From positions 1 to 64,000 of the forward strand of contig CAOLHI010001024.1 in the NCBI GenBank assembly GCA_948474755.1: a DNA stretch of 64,000 nucleotides, given 5' to 3'. Below, piece by piece: positions 13,401 to 25,954 of this stretch. The notes under the pieces are model-generated. The model saw only the letters and a program-made list of their open reading frames with translations. It was not told where the DNA came from and did no database searches. The stretch comes from Ctenosaura bakeri (taxonomy: Eukaryota; Chordata; Lepidosauria; Squamata; Iguanidae). Within the stretch, counting starts at the first letter, position 1. The number at the start of each line of letters is the position of its first letter. The translations under genes were made by a program, and so were the position numbers.

Positions 13401-16400
13401 CCCAGGTTCCAACATTAAAGGAATTCCCATGAAACCAGGTTCTTCATACAGTAGCCATCTATAAATGGAAAACATTAAGAAATTTGAAGTGGAATTCCTC
13501 CAAATTCAAGAAAATCCAAAGAAGGCTTCATTCTGTTCTGTGCCCAGATGAGAAATGGGAAAGGGTGAAACAGTTATGTCTTTCTGTTGACAGAATGAAT
13601 ACCATTTATAGTAAAATTTCTTCCTCCCTACCATGCAACTCTGAAATCTGCTTTGGAATGTTGAAAGGCCCTTTGGAACAGACTAGAGAGCAAATGGGAG
13701 TTCAAGGGAGTGGAGAAGAGGAATGCTTACTGCTTCAATGAAAGTCTGCTTAAATGATGTTGACAGGAAACCAAGGAAGCCCCACTGAAGCCATTCTGAC
13801 ATAGTCAAAGGAAGGCAGAATATAGGAGTAACACATCATAAACATTTTTTTTTAAAAAAGTGGGATTTCACTATCCAACAGTACCATTCTACAGAACTGT
13901 TCCAGAGCAACTTCCATGGAATTCAATGGGACTTACTCACTAGTACATGTGTGTATATATAAATCATGCCACTTGAAAAAGGGGATTGTAGCACTAGCAA
14001 TTTGTGGCTTTTGTAGTGAGGTATCCAGGGCCCCGTGGCACAAGCAGAAGGTTCTTTGTTCCTCCAGTGATCACTGTGTATGCAATAGCACACAGCAACA
14101 ATCCAGCATTATTAGGCCAGTGGGGTTTTTCTTTTCGCTAGTGTTCAGTTGGACCTTCCCCAAAGAAAAAGACAAGTTTTCTCATCTGTTCACCGTCATT
14201 TCCAAGAAAGCACATAATATCTGGTAAAATGGCTGTTGCATGCTTAATTTGTTGCTTTGAGTGCCATACTGGGAAAAAGGTGGGATAGTAACATTATCAT
14301 TATCATAATCAACAACAGTAATAATGTCTTATTAATGCACACTTCTGATTCAGATACACTGATGGATAAGCAACACTGTATGCTAGTATGCCGGTTTTAA
14401 AATTAGCCTGAGTTATAGAGGTTAACAGAACCAGTATTTCAAACTCCATTAAGATAAAACAACTTAACCTGATTGTATTAACATGACAAATTGAAAACCC
14501 AAAGTTCATCATTCTAGTCTGTCATTCTACCATGCAAGAAAAAAATATATAGACTGGTTTCCATTAACTGAAATATTTCCATTTACATTTTTTCCTTCTT
14601 TTATATAAAAATGTTGGATCTATAGCAGCTAATAAAAATGGGGCAAACATAATATAATCAAACAGCAGTCTCAATCCTGATCTGTATTTACTATCTTTTC
14701 AAACACTAGAACCATCAGATCATTCACTACAAAATTAAATGTAGACTTGGGTCTGAACTTAGAGGAACTTATTACCTCTATTATATTCCCAAAGAAAGCC
14801 CTTAGTTCCTGATCTGGACATTTTTCTTCCTATTTAAATTAACAAAAGTCAGTTACACTAAATGACTGCAGCAGTAAATACATTTAAACTTCACCCCTGC
14901 AAACCACCCCTTAATTTTAGCCTCTGTCCTTCTCCAATGTGAAGCTTATGCAGAGGATGTAATACTGGTCTAACCTGAAGGGTTATTATAAAGATTAATG
15001 TGGAGTTCTCTGAGTACCTATGAAAGGTGCAATACAAATTGTGATCACATTTCCCCTAGCATTTTTTTTTTAATAATAGCAGATTTTTTTAAGTGCCAAC
15101 TTAATCTACCTAGCTGTTGTTATGACATGGATGTAAGCACTTGTTAAGGCATGTCCACAGCACCCTTCACACCTACACCTACTTAGAAGTAAACTTCTCA
15201 TTCGCAGAATATCCAGCCACACCATGAGTACCAATATATCAATTCATTAGGAACAGCATATTTTGTCCAGTGAAAGGACAGCAGTTCACTGTCTCCCTGC
15301 CAAAATTACTAGTGATGAATAACAACTACTTCCAAAATTTTGAAGAATGTGCAAATGAGTGGTTTATGGAGGATCAGAACCTAATCCTGCTGTGCAAACC
15401 TCCAGCCAAATTAATATCACATATTTATATTTTTTTTAAACAGCCCATGGGGGAAAACAAGATTTTTCATTCTGTTTGTACAGTGATTACAACTTAATAT
15501 TCCCTGTCTACAACAAAATATAAGTAACCATGCTTTGTATTTAGACAAATCCAGAATCAAAGTAGACTGATTTGGGAGACGTCTGAACAAAGCAGAACTC
15601 ATTCATCATAGGCAGAATCTGCAGATATTTCTGAAGATTGAGGACTGGCAATTTAATACAGAGAGTCACAGACAGTGCGTCTCCAAAAAATGATGCACTT
15701 TTCTCTAAGGTATTCATAGAAGGAAAAACCAGGATGTTGATAGACAAGAAGGAAAAGAGGGTTCTGTAGTCTGGTGATTGCCAGCTTTAGCTTCCAATAA
15801 GAATGAGCAGGTTTAATAAGGCTCTACAATCATAATGATTTTGGAGAGGGATGAAAACCAACCTATCACAAGTTGCAAACAACTTGAAGGCACACAACAA
15901 CATTGATGTAATATATTACAGAGCTACTCCATGTGTATGTGTGTCTTCAAGTCATCTGCTGACTTATGGTGACCCGGATGAATTTCATAGGTAAGTGTTT
16001 GCGTAGGCAAGGAACACTCAGAAGTGGTTTGATGGTTTCTTCCTCTGAAATACAGTCAGCCCTCCACATTTGCAGGTTTCAGTTTTGGGGATTTGATTAT
16101 TCACAGATTATTTGCTGTCATCTCTGCTGCTGCCCTATGCCATTTTTAATAGGAACTGCAAGCCGCACAAGACTGAGAAAGAGCAAAAAAAGCTAGTAAG
16201 TCCCTATTAAAAATGGTGTGAGTCAGCAGTGGAGGTGGCAGTAAGCCCCAGCAGCCACTCACTTCTGCCTTATGAATGAACCCTGATGCCTCAAAGGAAT
16301 CCACAGTGGGTTGAGTATAATGATCATACTTTTTTGTGTGTTAAATACGATTTGGGAGGGCCTAGAGTTATTCACAGTTTTTTCACTTTCACATGGGTCC

Positions 16401-19400
16401 TAACCCTGCAAATGTGGAGGGATGACTATATAGCCTACAATACCTGATGTTCGTTGGTGATTTCCCATCCAATTACTAACCAGAGCTGACCAATCCATAC
16501 TCAGTGCTTTTTGCTAGTTCTGTTTTCCAAGAGCAAGAATATTAAAAGAGCTTTGATGGAGACGGTGGGACCTCAGAATGTATAGCAGCAGATGCTCCCT
16601 TGAAAAATACTGTGTGTTCAAGTACTTTTAGGTGTACCATTGTATCTTACATAACCATCATACATCTCTGTACTATTTCACTTTTAGTGATTTTGGTGAC
16701 AGTTAAGGAAAAAGCAAAAAAGCCTTAGAATTATTTTTCATTCAGCATAACTCCCTTAAGTCACTAAACCTGCCTTTCGGCAATTTTGAAGATGTTTTTG
16801 CCTATAGAAAACTCTGTCATACAGCCCATACTCAAAATCCTGGCAGGAAGAAGGGAAACTTCTGTCTTCCACATTTGAACAACAAAAATGTTATGGCTAT
16901 CTCTTTGCTGTATGTCATGTTCGTAATAGACACCAAAAAAAAAAAAAAAAGAGGGGGGGGAATATAAATACATGTTAACCTCAGTCACCAAAGCTTCTGA
17001 CAGAAGTTCCTTTTTTACAAGATCTTTTATCCTGATCCAGGTCTCTTTTTCTCCTTATCAATTTGCTTGGCTGAATTTTTTTTTTTTTTTAGCAGTTCTA
17101 GCACTGAGAGGGGGGCTAGAGAAGCATGAACTTTTGGTGGCAGTAAAGGTAAAGGGGGGCTGGAGAAGCATGGACTTTTGGTGGCAGTAAACAATGCAAA
17201 CAGTTTCTGCAGTAAACAATGCAATAAACCTTGAGTTGGGAAAGAGTAGAATTCTACTCTAGCCAGTCCTACTGACGCTGTGTGAACCTACCCATAACAG
17301 GAAAGATAAATAGCAGCTGCCTTAGCATGTGTGAATACCAAAGAGAGAAAAGGGGAGAACAGATAAGCCTGCCTCACTAACTCCTCCCAGCATGCTAAAA
17401 TGGCTTAGATCTGTAATCTTTACCACCAAAATGAAAATCATAAGAAAAAAGGAGGCTGATGAAAGAAAAGATCATTCTTGGATGCATGTTTAAAGAAGCA
17501 TTCTAATGGTCTGTAGAAGGCTCAAAATGTTTATGTCTATTTATGCAAGATTTACCTGTTCTGCTTGTTTCATTTCACATATGTGTATCATTAGTTTTGA
17601 ATAAAAATTTGTTGAAGCATGCTGAACTGTCTTTCTTTTTTATGCTGTAGAAACTATTTCTACTCTTTTCATGTTACTTCTGCATGTGGTACCAAAGTTT
17701 CCATTAAAGAATTAACATGTAGGATTATATCCACTTTGTTAAGTATACCTGTACACCCTTTTTTTGAAATTGCTGAATCACAAATGTGACTATTAAACAA
17801 AATCCTTTTCTTCTATTCATCTTGTTGCTGACACTTTGCAGACTTGACTCTCCCAGAAGGGTAACTGCCCCTGAAAACGTCATCTAACTGGACAAAAAAT
17901 TAAAAGCATTGCCAGTAGTTCCTCTTACATGTGTATAGCTCTAAAATCCCTACGCCTATTATTCTGAAATTTGTCAGGGGGTTTTGCCACATAACTGACT
18001 ACTTTGCCTGTAAAGTTCATCCATTTCTGACAAATAGGAAGTTGTTTCTTTTCAATTATATGCATAAATCTTATCTCTTAGAAAAATTGCGTATGCATTT
18101 TTTTTAAAAAAAAAATCCATGCATATCCATGTACTTACATGCCCCAGTGCACTTGCATCGAACAAGTCTTCTGAGCAGAACCAAATCGTGTTTCTTCTGT
18201 GTCATCAAAATATGAATTCACAACACCTAAACCACCTGGTTCAGTAAACAGGTCAATTCGGCATAATCTGTAATCCTAGCAAAATAATAAAATTAAATTT
18301 AGAATGTGTAAGGCAGAGGTGAGGAAAATTTGGTTGACTTTCTCCTCTTTGTCTTGAAAAAATGGGTATATTGCCCCATCTTGCAAGCCTCCAGGATCAA
18401 CCATTTACTTTTTCAATAGGTCACTGCCCACTTTCATGCACTGTTTAAAATGTAAACAAATACAATTCTTTTCTTTTTTTTCATAGTTGGGGATTTTGGT
18501 CCCTGTCCCTGGAGGGTATCAGGGGCAGAAAATTGGCCCCCAACTCACTGTGACTGCCCCCCCCAAGTACAGGAACATTATTCTGAGTGAGAATACAAGT
18601 TGAGTCTCCCACATCCTGAAATCCAAAATCCAAAACCCTTCAAGATCCAAAACTTTTGAAAAGCAGAACCTAGTCTTCTTCCTGTATAGAACATGAGAGA
18701 ATTACGGAGGTTCACTTGGGACTGTGCTTGGGTGGGGGTGGGGGGGTAGAGGGTCTTAAGCAAGCTTGGGGAGGAGGGACAAAAGGGCTAAGAGACTTTG
18801 CAAGCAGCACACATGTGTGTACTCCCAAACAAGCCTCCATAATTCCCTAATGTTCCCTACAGGGAGAAGGCAAAAGGAGATGAAACAGTGAGAAAGCTGA
18901 CCCTACGCTGAAAGAAAGGTAAATAATTTACAACAACTACACAACAGTATATATACAAAAGCAATATATAATGGTGTATACTTTACAACAATTTAAATTT
19001 GAATTTAAAGTGTATATGAAGCATAAATGAGTTTAATGTTCAGACTTGGGTCCCACCTCCAACGTTTCTTATTATGTGTACTTGTATTAAAAAAAAAAAA
19101 AACCCACCAAAAAACAAACAAACAACAAACCAAAACATGGAACGATTCTGGTCTGAAGCATTTTGGGTAAGGGAAGATCAACCTATACTAATCTCTGGGC
19201 CTTAATATTGTCACTGACAATGTGTCAGTCCTCACTGACACCACTTCTTTGTTGTTGTGTGCCTTCAAGTTGTTTTTAACTTATGAAAACCCTAAGGTGT
19301 TTTCTTGGAAAGATTTGGTCAGTTGTAGTTTGCCTCTCTCTGATGCTGAGTGTGACCTGCGCAAGGTCACCCAGTGGTTTCCATGGCTGAGCTGGGATTT

Positions 19401-22400
19401 GAACGCTGGTTTCCAGTGTTTCAGATCAACGCTCAAACCACTACACAATGCTGACTCTCAAAAGCCCTATATCCAATATTTTCTGACAATAATTCTTTTT
19501 CCAAATTGAAAATACAAAAGAAACATGATTGAAAGTTCTAATCTAAAGGAGGACAGAGGTACCCCTCTTGTAGCTCAGCTGGATAATGTAAATGTGTGCT
19601 GGTGGATTTTTAAAAATATCTTCAATATTCAGTTTAGGTTCGAAACAACTTCCTTATTCTGATCAAGATAAATAAAGTATTATTCTGTGTTTACTTGCTT
19701 AATCTCATGGCTGTTATACTTTGCACTTTATTGAGCTCTGCATTTACTAGACTTTGAATTCATTACTCTTTGGAATGAGCCTTAAGATTTGTTGCACTTA
19801 ATCTCATCTTTCTCTGTCTGCCCTGACTGCACTTACTCAACACTAGCTAACTGAAAGGTATGTGACAGGACAATGGGCTTGTTGAGATGGGTGGGTGGAA
19901 CACAGCTATTAACATTGTGGTATAGTTTCATCTGGTTAATGAGTTGTTTTTATCCATCCCATTTTTGGATTGATGTTTCACTGTCTTATCTTTGTAACCA
20001 TTATGGAATCTATTCTGTGGGTCAAGGTTAGCTTAGATTTTTCTTTAAAAAATAAACAAACTTAAATGTGCAACTAGTTTTATCAGAGTGTAGACACCCA
20101 TCCAAATGTACACAAGAGCTTACACATTATTCAAAACAATGCAGTGAATACAAACATCATCCTTGTTCAAATATGAGTTTGGATGCACAGTGAATGTCCA
20201 ATTTTATGCTTACAGTCGCCAATTTGGGTGAATGATACACATACTCATATTGATTACTGAGAAGCTTATTCAACTAGGTCAGGACTGTGTATTACCTCTG
20301 TGACCAACCCAAATAATACAAAATTAATTATTTGTGATGACAGTAGATTAACTAAAAATTCACCAAATATATTGAAAAAGAAAAATACTACTAAAACAAT
20401 ACCACACATTTATAGAATATGCTGTACAGTTATATTCACCTAGGATTCATTTATAATGCAACAGCCCTTTTGTTAGAAAAAGAATAGCTGTTACTATGGC
20501 ACTGCAAATCCTATAAATTAATACAAAGTACAGGCACAGAAACATACAGTATAGTCAAGTTCTTACTTGCCTTAACTACATGCCTGATTGAACCAATCAC
20601 TGCAGGTTCACAAGTTTTGCATTCATTTTTGTTGTCTGATGGTTCCTCTCCCCAAAGGTTTGTGAGTTCCAGTTCTCCTTCCTCCAGAGGAATAGAAGGC
20701 CCTTCAAAATTTGGTTTCTCATACAGAATCCAACTATAAAATGAAGCATAAGCAGTAAGGTTGAACTACTAGCATTTAAAAAATGCCTGTTATCTTATAA
20801 ACATACTCCTTTCTGAAAAAATGTAAATTAGTAGCTTTTCAGAAACAGTACACACTTATTGTATACAGCAACCACAAACTAGATAAAGGTTAATTTTTGT
20901 TTCTAGCCAAAGAAATTGCTATAAAGGATTAATATGGATAGTTGTGTGACACTTTGTAGGAAGGAAAATGAAGCTCTTCATTTATTTATATCCAGTTGTA
21001 TGTCATGAGATGTCACAGCAGCATGCAAGTGAAATCCATTTAAACGTATTAAAACAATTTAAAACAGTAAAAACAATTTAAATAGACCAAAAATATACTA
21101 AACCATTCAATAAGTTAAAAGAGGCTTTAAAATGTCAAAATAGTTTAAAACCATGCATCTAGAGATTTTTAAATAAATCAGTTAAGCCCCAAAAGCTTTA
21201 ATAAGAGCCACATTTTTACTTGGTGATGAAATGAAGCCAGTATTGGTGCCAACTGGCACCAATTCCAAAACCAGGGTTGCCACAGCTAAAAAGACTCTCT
21301 TCTATGTCCTCACATGGGTCATTTCTGCACTACGAGTTATAGTGCTGTTATTCCACTTTCAACATCCTGTGGAATTCTGGGGTTTGTAATTTACTGAGGG
21401 TAAGAATGCCCCTTCCTAAACTGCAAAACCCAGGATTCCATAGGATGATGACAGTGGAATAAGAGCACTATAACAGTGTAGTGCGGAGATGGCCACAGTC
21501 TACTGTCCTACTGGTGGGGCAAAGAGTAAGTACCTCTAGCAGACCTCAATTCTTGACCACACATATATATGGAGAGCCCCTCCTTTGGAATGTCAGGCAC
21601 TGCTGGGTAGAAATGTTGGGTGCAAAATTTTGTTTTGTCATATCCTCATAAGATAAGGTTATGGGTGTTAAAGGAACAACTTGGTGAAATAAAACGAAGG
21701 CGTGCCAATCACTACTTTAAAACTGGTGGTTTGGGAACTCCCACAGCAGAAAACTTTTAACAAGAGAGAAAACTAAACACTGTCTTGGATCCCAAGTTGG
21801 CAAATAGGAAGAAATTTAAATTCATTAAATAAATAAGCAAACGTTAACCATGCAGGAAGTCACAACCCTACAAAATCCTGGGAAATATGTATGTTATACA
21901 TGATGTTTGCTATGTGATAAATAGTAACCTATTTGAACTTTAAATGTTCACACAGTTTAATGAAAATTAAAAATGCTAGTGCAGCAGAGAAAGAGACTGC
22001 ATTGCTAACACAAAACGAGTGCAATGTTTGGGCAGTTGTGGTGAAAGACTGCTTTGCTCTGAAGTGAAAAGAATCGTAATTTTACATTCGTAATACATGA
22101 CCTCTAAGTGGGATACAGTTCTTATTGTGATCCATTTTTTAAGTAAACACTAGGAATGAAGAATAAATTGTCTCATGTCACACTACCTCATACATCAACA
22201 CACTAACCATATATTCTACTGTGAGTGAGCTGAATAACATATGTGGCCTACTCTAGTTTTTCTAATATAGTAGTATTAACTTATTTCATTTGCCCTGTCA
22301 CTTGAAATGGAAGTCACTAAATCAAGCAGTCAATCAATCAATCATCATCATCATCATCTATATCCTACCCTCTTTCCCAAGAATAGAATTCAATACAGAT

Positions 22401-25400
22401 AAAAATGATTACAATATAATTAAAAATACACAAAAAGTAAACATTAAAATACAATAAACTATCAACATATTAAAACATTTTCAAATACTTTATTTTTTTT
22501 AAAAGAACAGCCAAAACAACACAATATGAAACAATACAGAGCTCTCTTACAGACTTTTTCTTAAAAGTTTTCAGTTCTAAATGCCTGTCCAAAAAAAAGA
22601 AGTCTTTGCCTGCCAATGGAAGCACAGCAAGGAACGGGTCATTCTAGCCTCCCTAGAGTGGGAGTTCCAAAATCCTGGATTAGCCTCCAAGAAGACCCTA
22701 TCTCATGTTCACACCAAATGTACCTGTAAAGGTGATGGGACTGAAAGAAGGGCCTTTCCTGCAGATCTCAGGATTTGGGCAGGTTCATATGGGTGATGTA
22801 GTCTATCATATAATCTCAAGCTAAGTCATACAGGGCCATATTAACACTCTAGCTGCAGTTCTTTGTGCCAATGGAAGTTTCTGAACACGTTTCAAAAGCA
22901 ACAACAAGTAAAGTGCACTAAAGTAATCTGAATGGGAGGGTTCCAAGGGATGTTCCATCAGATCAGGCATCTCCAGGAAAGGGCAGAAATCTGTACTTCC
23001 AGGTTCAAGACTGAGTTAAAGAGTACACCCAAAATGCGAAATCACATTTTCAGAGGAAGTGTAATCCTATTCAGCAGAGACTATATCCCTATCTCCTGAT
23101 CTGCCTTTCAACTGATCAGGAGCACCTCTGTCTTGTCTGGATTGAGCTTCAATTTGTTTTCTCTCATCCAATTTATTACAGATGCCAGACACTGGTTTAG
23201 AACCAAAACAGCTTCCTTGGAATTAGGTGCAAAGGAGAAATAAAGTATCATCAGCATCTTGGTGGCCCCAAGCCCTATCTTGCACACCATCTTTCCCAGT
23301 AGTTCACATAGATATTTAATAGCGTAGGCGACAGAATGGAGCCCTGAAGGATCCCACAGACCTATGGCCAAGGAGACAAACAGGAATACCCCAATTCTAC
23401 TTTTGGTCTTGCCCCTTCTTGAAGGAATAGACCCACTGTAAAACTGTGCCTCCAAGTCCCATCCTACAAGGCAGGTTGGAAGGATGCCATGGTCAATAGT
23501 ACTGAAAGCCACCAAGACACCTGGCAGAACCAGCAGGGATTCATTCCTCCTATCTAGTTCCCAACATAGATCTTATACCAAGGTGACCAAAGCCATCTCT
23601 GTCTCATAAACAGAACTGAAACAAGATTGAAACAGATTAAGATAATCTGTTTTATCCAGGAATCTATACAGCTGTTAGACAACTACATGCTCTATTACCT
23701 TGCTCAAACACAAAATGTTGGACACAGACTGATAGTTATCCATTATGGAGGAATCCACAGAAAGCTTTTTCAACAGAAGTCTTACAACTGCCTTGTTTAG
23801 ACATCTCAGAACCCTGTCTTTTTGTAAGGAGGCACTGATTATTCCCTCCACCTACTCAGCTGGTCTCCCTCTGGCCTTCCTAATGAACCAAGAAGGGCAA
23901 GGGTCCAGTGGACATTTGGTAGTTCTGGTAGTGGTAGTTCTCACTTCTTCAAGGACTCTTTTCCACATCCTCAGACTGTATAAATGTAAAGGAATCCATT
24001 ATTATTGGACAAATAGTAACCAGGGTTACATTCCCTGGGATTGTATCAACTATGGCATCCCTGTCAGAATGGATATGAGCAATTTCATCTGCAAGTACCA
24101 TGTAAATTCTTCACAGTGGTCTGTTGAGTGGTCTGCACTATCTCCTTGGAGACCAGAATATAAGAGACCTCTAACAAAAGGGGCAGAAGATATGGCCAGG
24201 ACTTGGGAGAGGGAAGTATCAGCCTTAATGGAGGAAGATCAAGACGGGAACTACAAAACAAAAGTTTACAGCTAATTCCCACTATAAAACCAGAAATCAA
24301 ATCAGATAAGAAACCTGGTGGTGGAAGTATACAGCATCAGTCTAATCCAAACAGCAGGTTAAAAGAGTGGAGCCAAGATGCAAAGCTGTGTCAGAAGCTA
24401 GACAGGCAGGAGATATGCAAGGGAGAAGGTGAAAGAAAGACCAGAAGTGCAGAGTTGAAAGGAACCACAAGCCAAGGAGGAATCTGGAAAAAAAAAAAAT
24501 TGACAAGGAAAAAAAACAACAAGAGAAAAGACGTCAAAGGGTTTTGATCAGTACATTACTTACTGCATCTTGGATACCAGACTCTGCAAAGAACAGCCTG
24601 ATCATACTTATATTACTGTAATTAGTAATTTCTATAATACTATAATTATACTAATTATAGGCACAATTCATTCTCTTCTGCACACCTACATGGAGCTATG
24701 TGTTCACAGAGGGGATCTCAAGAAGCAATCTGCTGATATATCCAAGTCCACTGCACTCCTGGCTGGGTGCCCTACAAGTTGCCTGCCCACTCTTCCCTGT
24801 ACAACTGGCAAGCTCCTCTCCAGACACTGAAAAACATGCCTATACTACGTGCTAGCGCTCTGGAAAGAAGCAGTTGTAGGATAACTGAATGTGAAGCTTC
24901 TGTACACAGGATAGGAGAAAGCGAAGGTATTCTGCAATTGTGTGTAATAAAAATAATGCCATAGCCAACAACCTCCAATTTTCATCTGTTTAATTGCAAA
25001 TGTGAGCCGTATAACACTACTCTAGTTTTGTGAGTTTCACATAAGATGACTCTGTCCAGCAAGATGGCCAAACAAAGCAAGTGCAGAATATTACCATGCT
25101 GGAACGAAACTGACAACCTGAAACTCCAAGCTACTTGACGAACATTAAGTACTTGATCTCATTCTGTTATGCCACCATTCTCCAGGAGCCAAAACAGAAG
25201 AAGTAAAACAAATCAAAAAGAGGTTTCCCAGACAGCTATTATCAAAAATACACGTATTTTTTCCCTGTATCTTTGTTGTGACATGTTCATCTAAATTACT
25301 GTACACTATTTTAGAGCACTTGGAGAAAACATAACTGATTTTATAGAGAAATAAAAATTAAGTGGGGACAGATGAAAATCTAGCAGCTCCTTTAAGACTG

Positions 25401-25863
25401 ATTTATGTTAATATAAGCTTTTGTGGGTTTCATCCACTTCTTCAGATACACTGATGGAAATCTACAAAATTCACGCTAAAACAAATCTGTTAGTCTTAAA
25501 GTTGCTTCCAGTTTTCTTTTCCTATCCTTTCCTTCTTATGCAGAAAACATTATTTGTGTATAGTCTTGAGAAAAAAGAAGTCTTTAAAAATTTTTAAAAC
25601 TGTAGTATGAATTGTGGGTGGCAAAGTACAAGTATTTTATTTTCCCCTGTCCAATTTGTGCCTGCCCTTTGATAAATGTCCAGTGTAAAATGGTAACTAT
25701 AATATTGTCTTCCTTCATTTAGATCAATCTTTTGGTTTGTTAGCAAGTTTATATGACTTAAAACACCTAACCTTTATGTCTTTTAATGTATTTTAATGTA
25801 TAATGTATTTCATGCTGTTCGCCGCCTCGATCCATGTGGAGAGGCGGAATACAAATAAATTTA

Positions 25864-25910
<47 letters not shown>

Positions 25911-25912
25911 AA

Positions 25913-25954
<42 letters not shown>

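Larger units (their letters stand above)
13459..18138. other. intron between motifs 3 and 4
   Basis: 4.7 kb. It holds a LINE-tail-like stretch (about 14255-14312, GGGAAAAAGGTGGGATAG), a SINE split by a Tigger-like element (15.9-16.5 kb) and a 56-bp duplication (17.1 kb). The rest is unannotated AT-rich sequence. Confidence 0.6.
18276..20570. other. intron between motifs 2 and 3
   Basis: 2.3 kb with a Tigger-like element (18.6-19.2 kb) and a minus-strand SINE. It is bounded on the 5' side by the GC donor. Otherwise no recognised content. Confidence 0.6.

Noticed and set aside
23108..23515. 135-codon frame as a host gene
   Set aside because: It is a decayed LINE reverse transcriptase with a frameshift at the active-site block.
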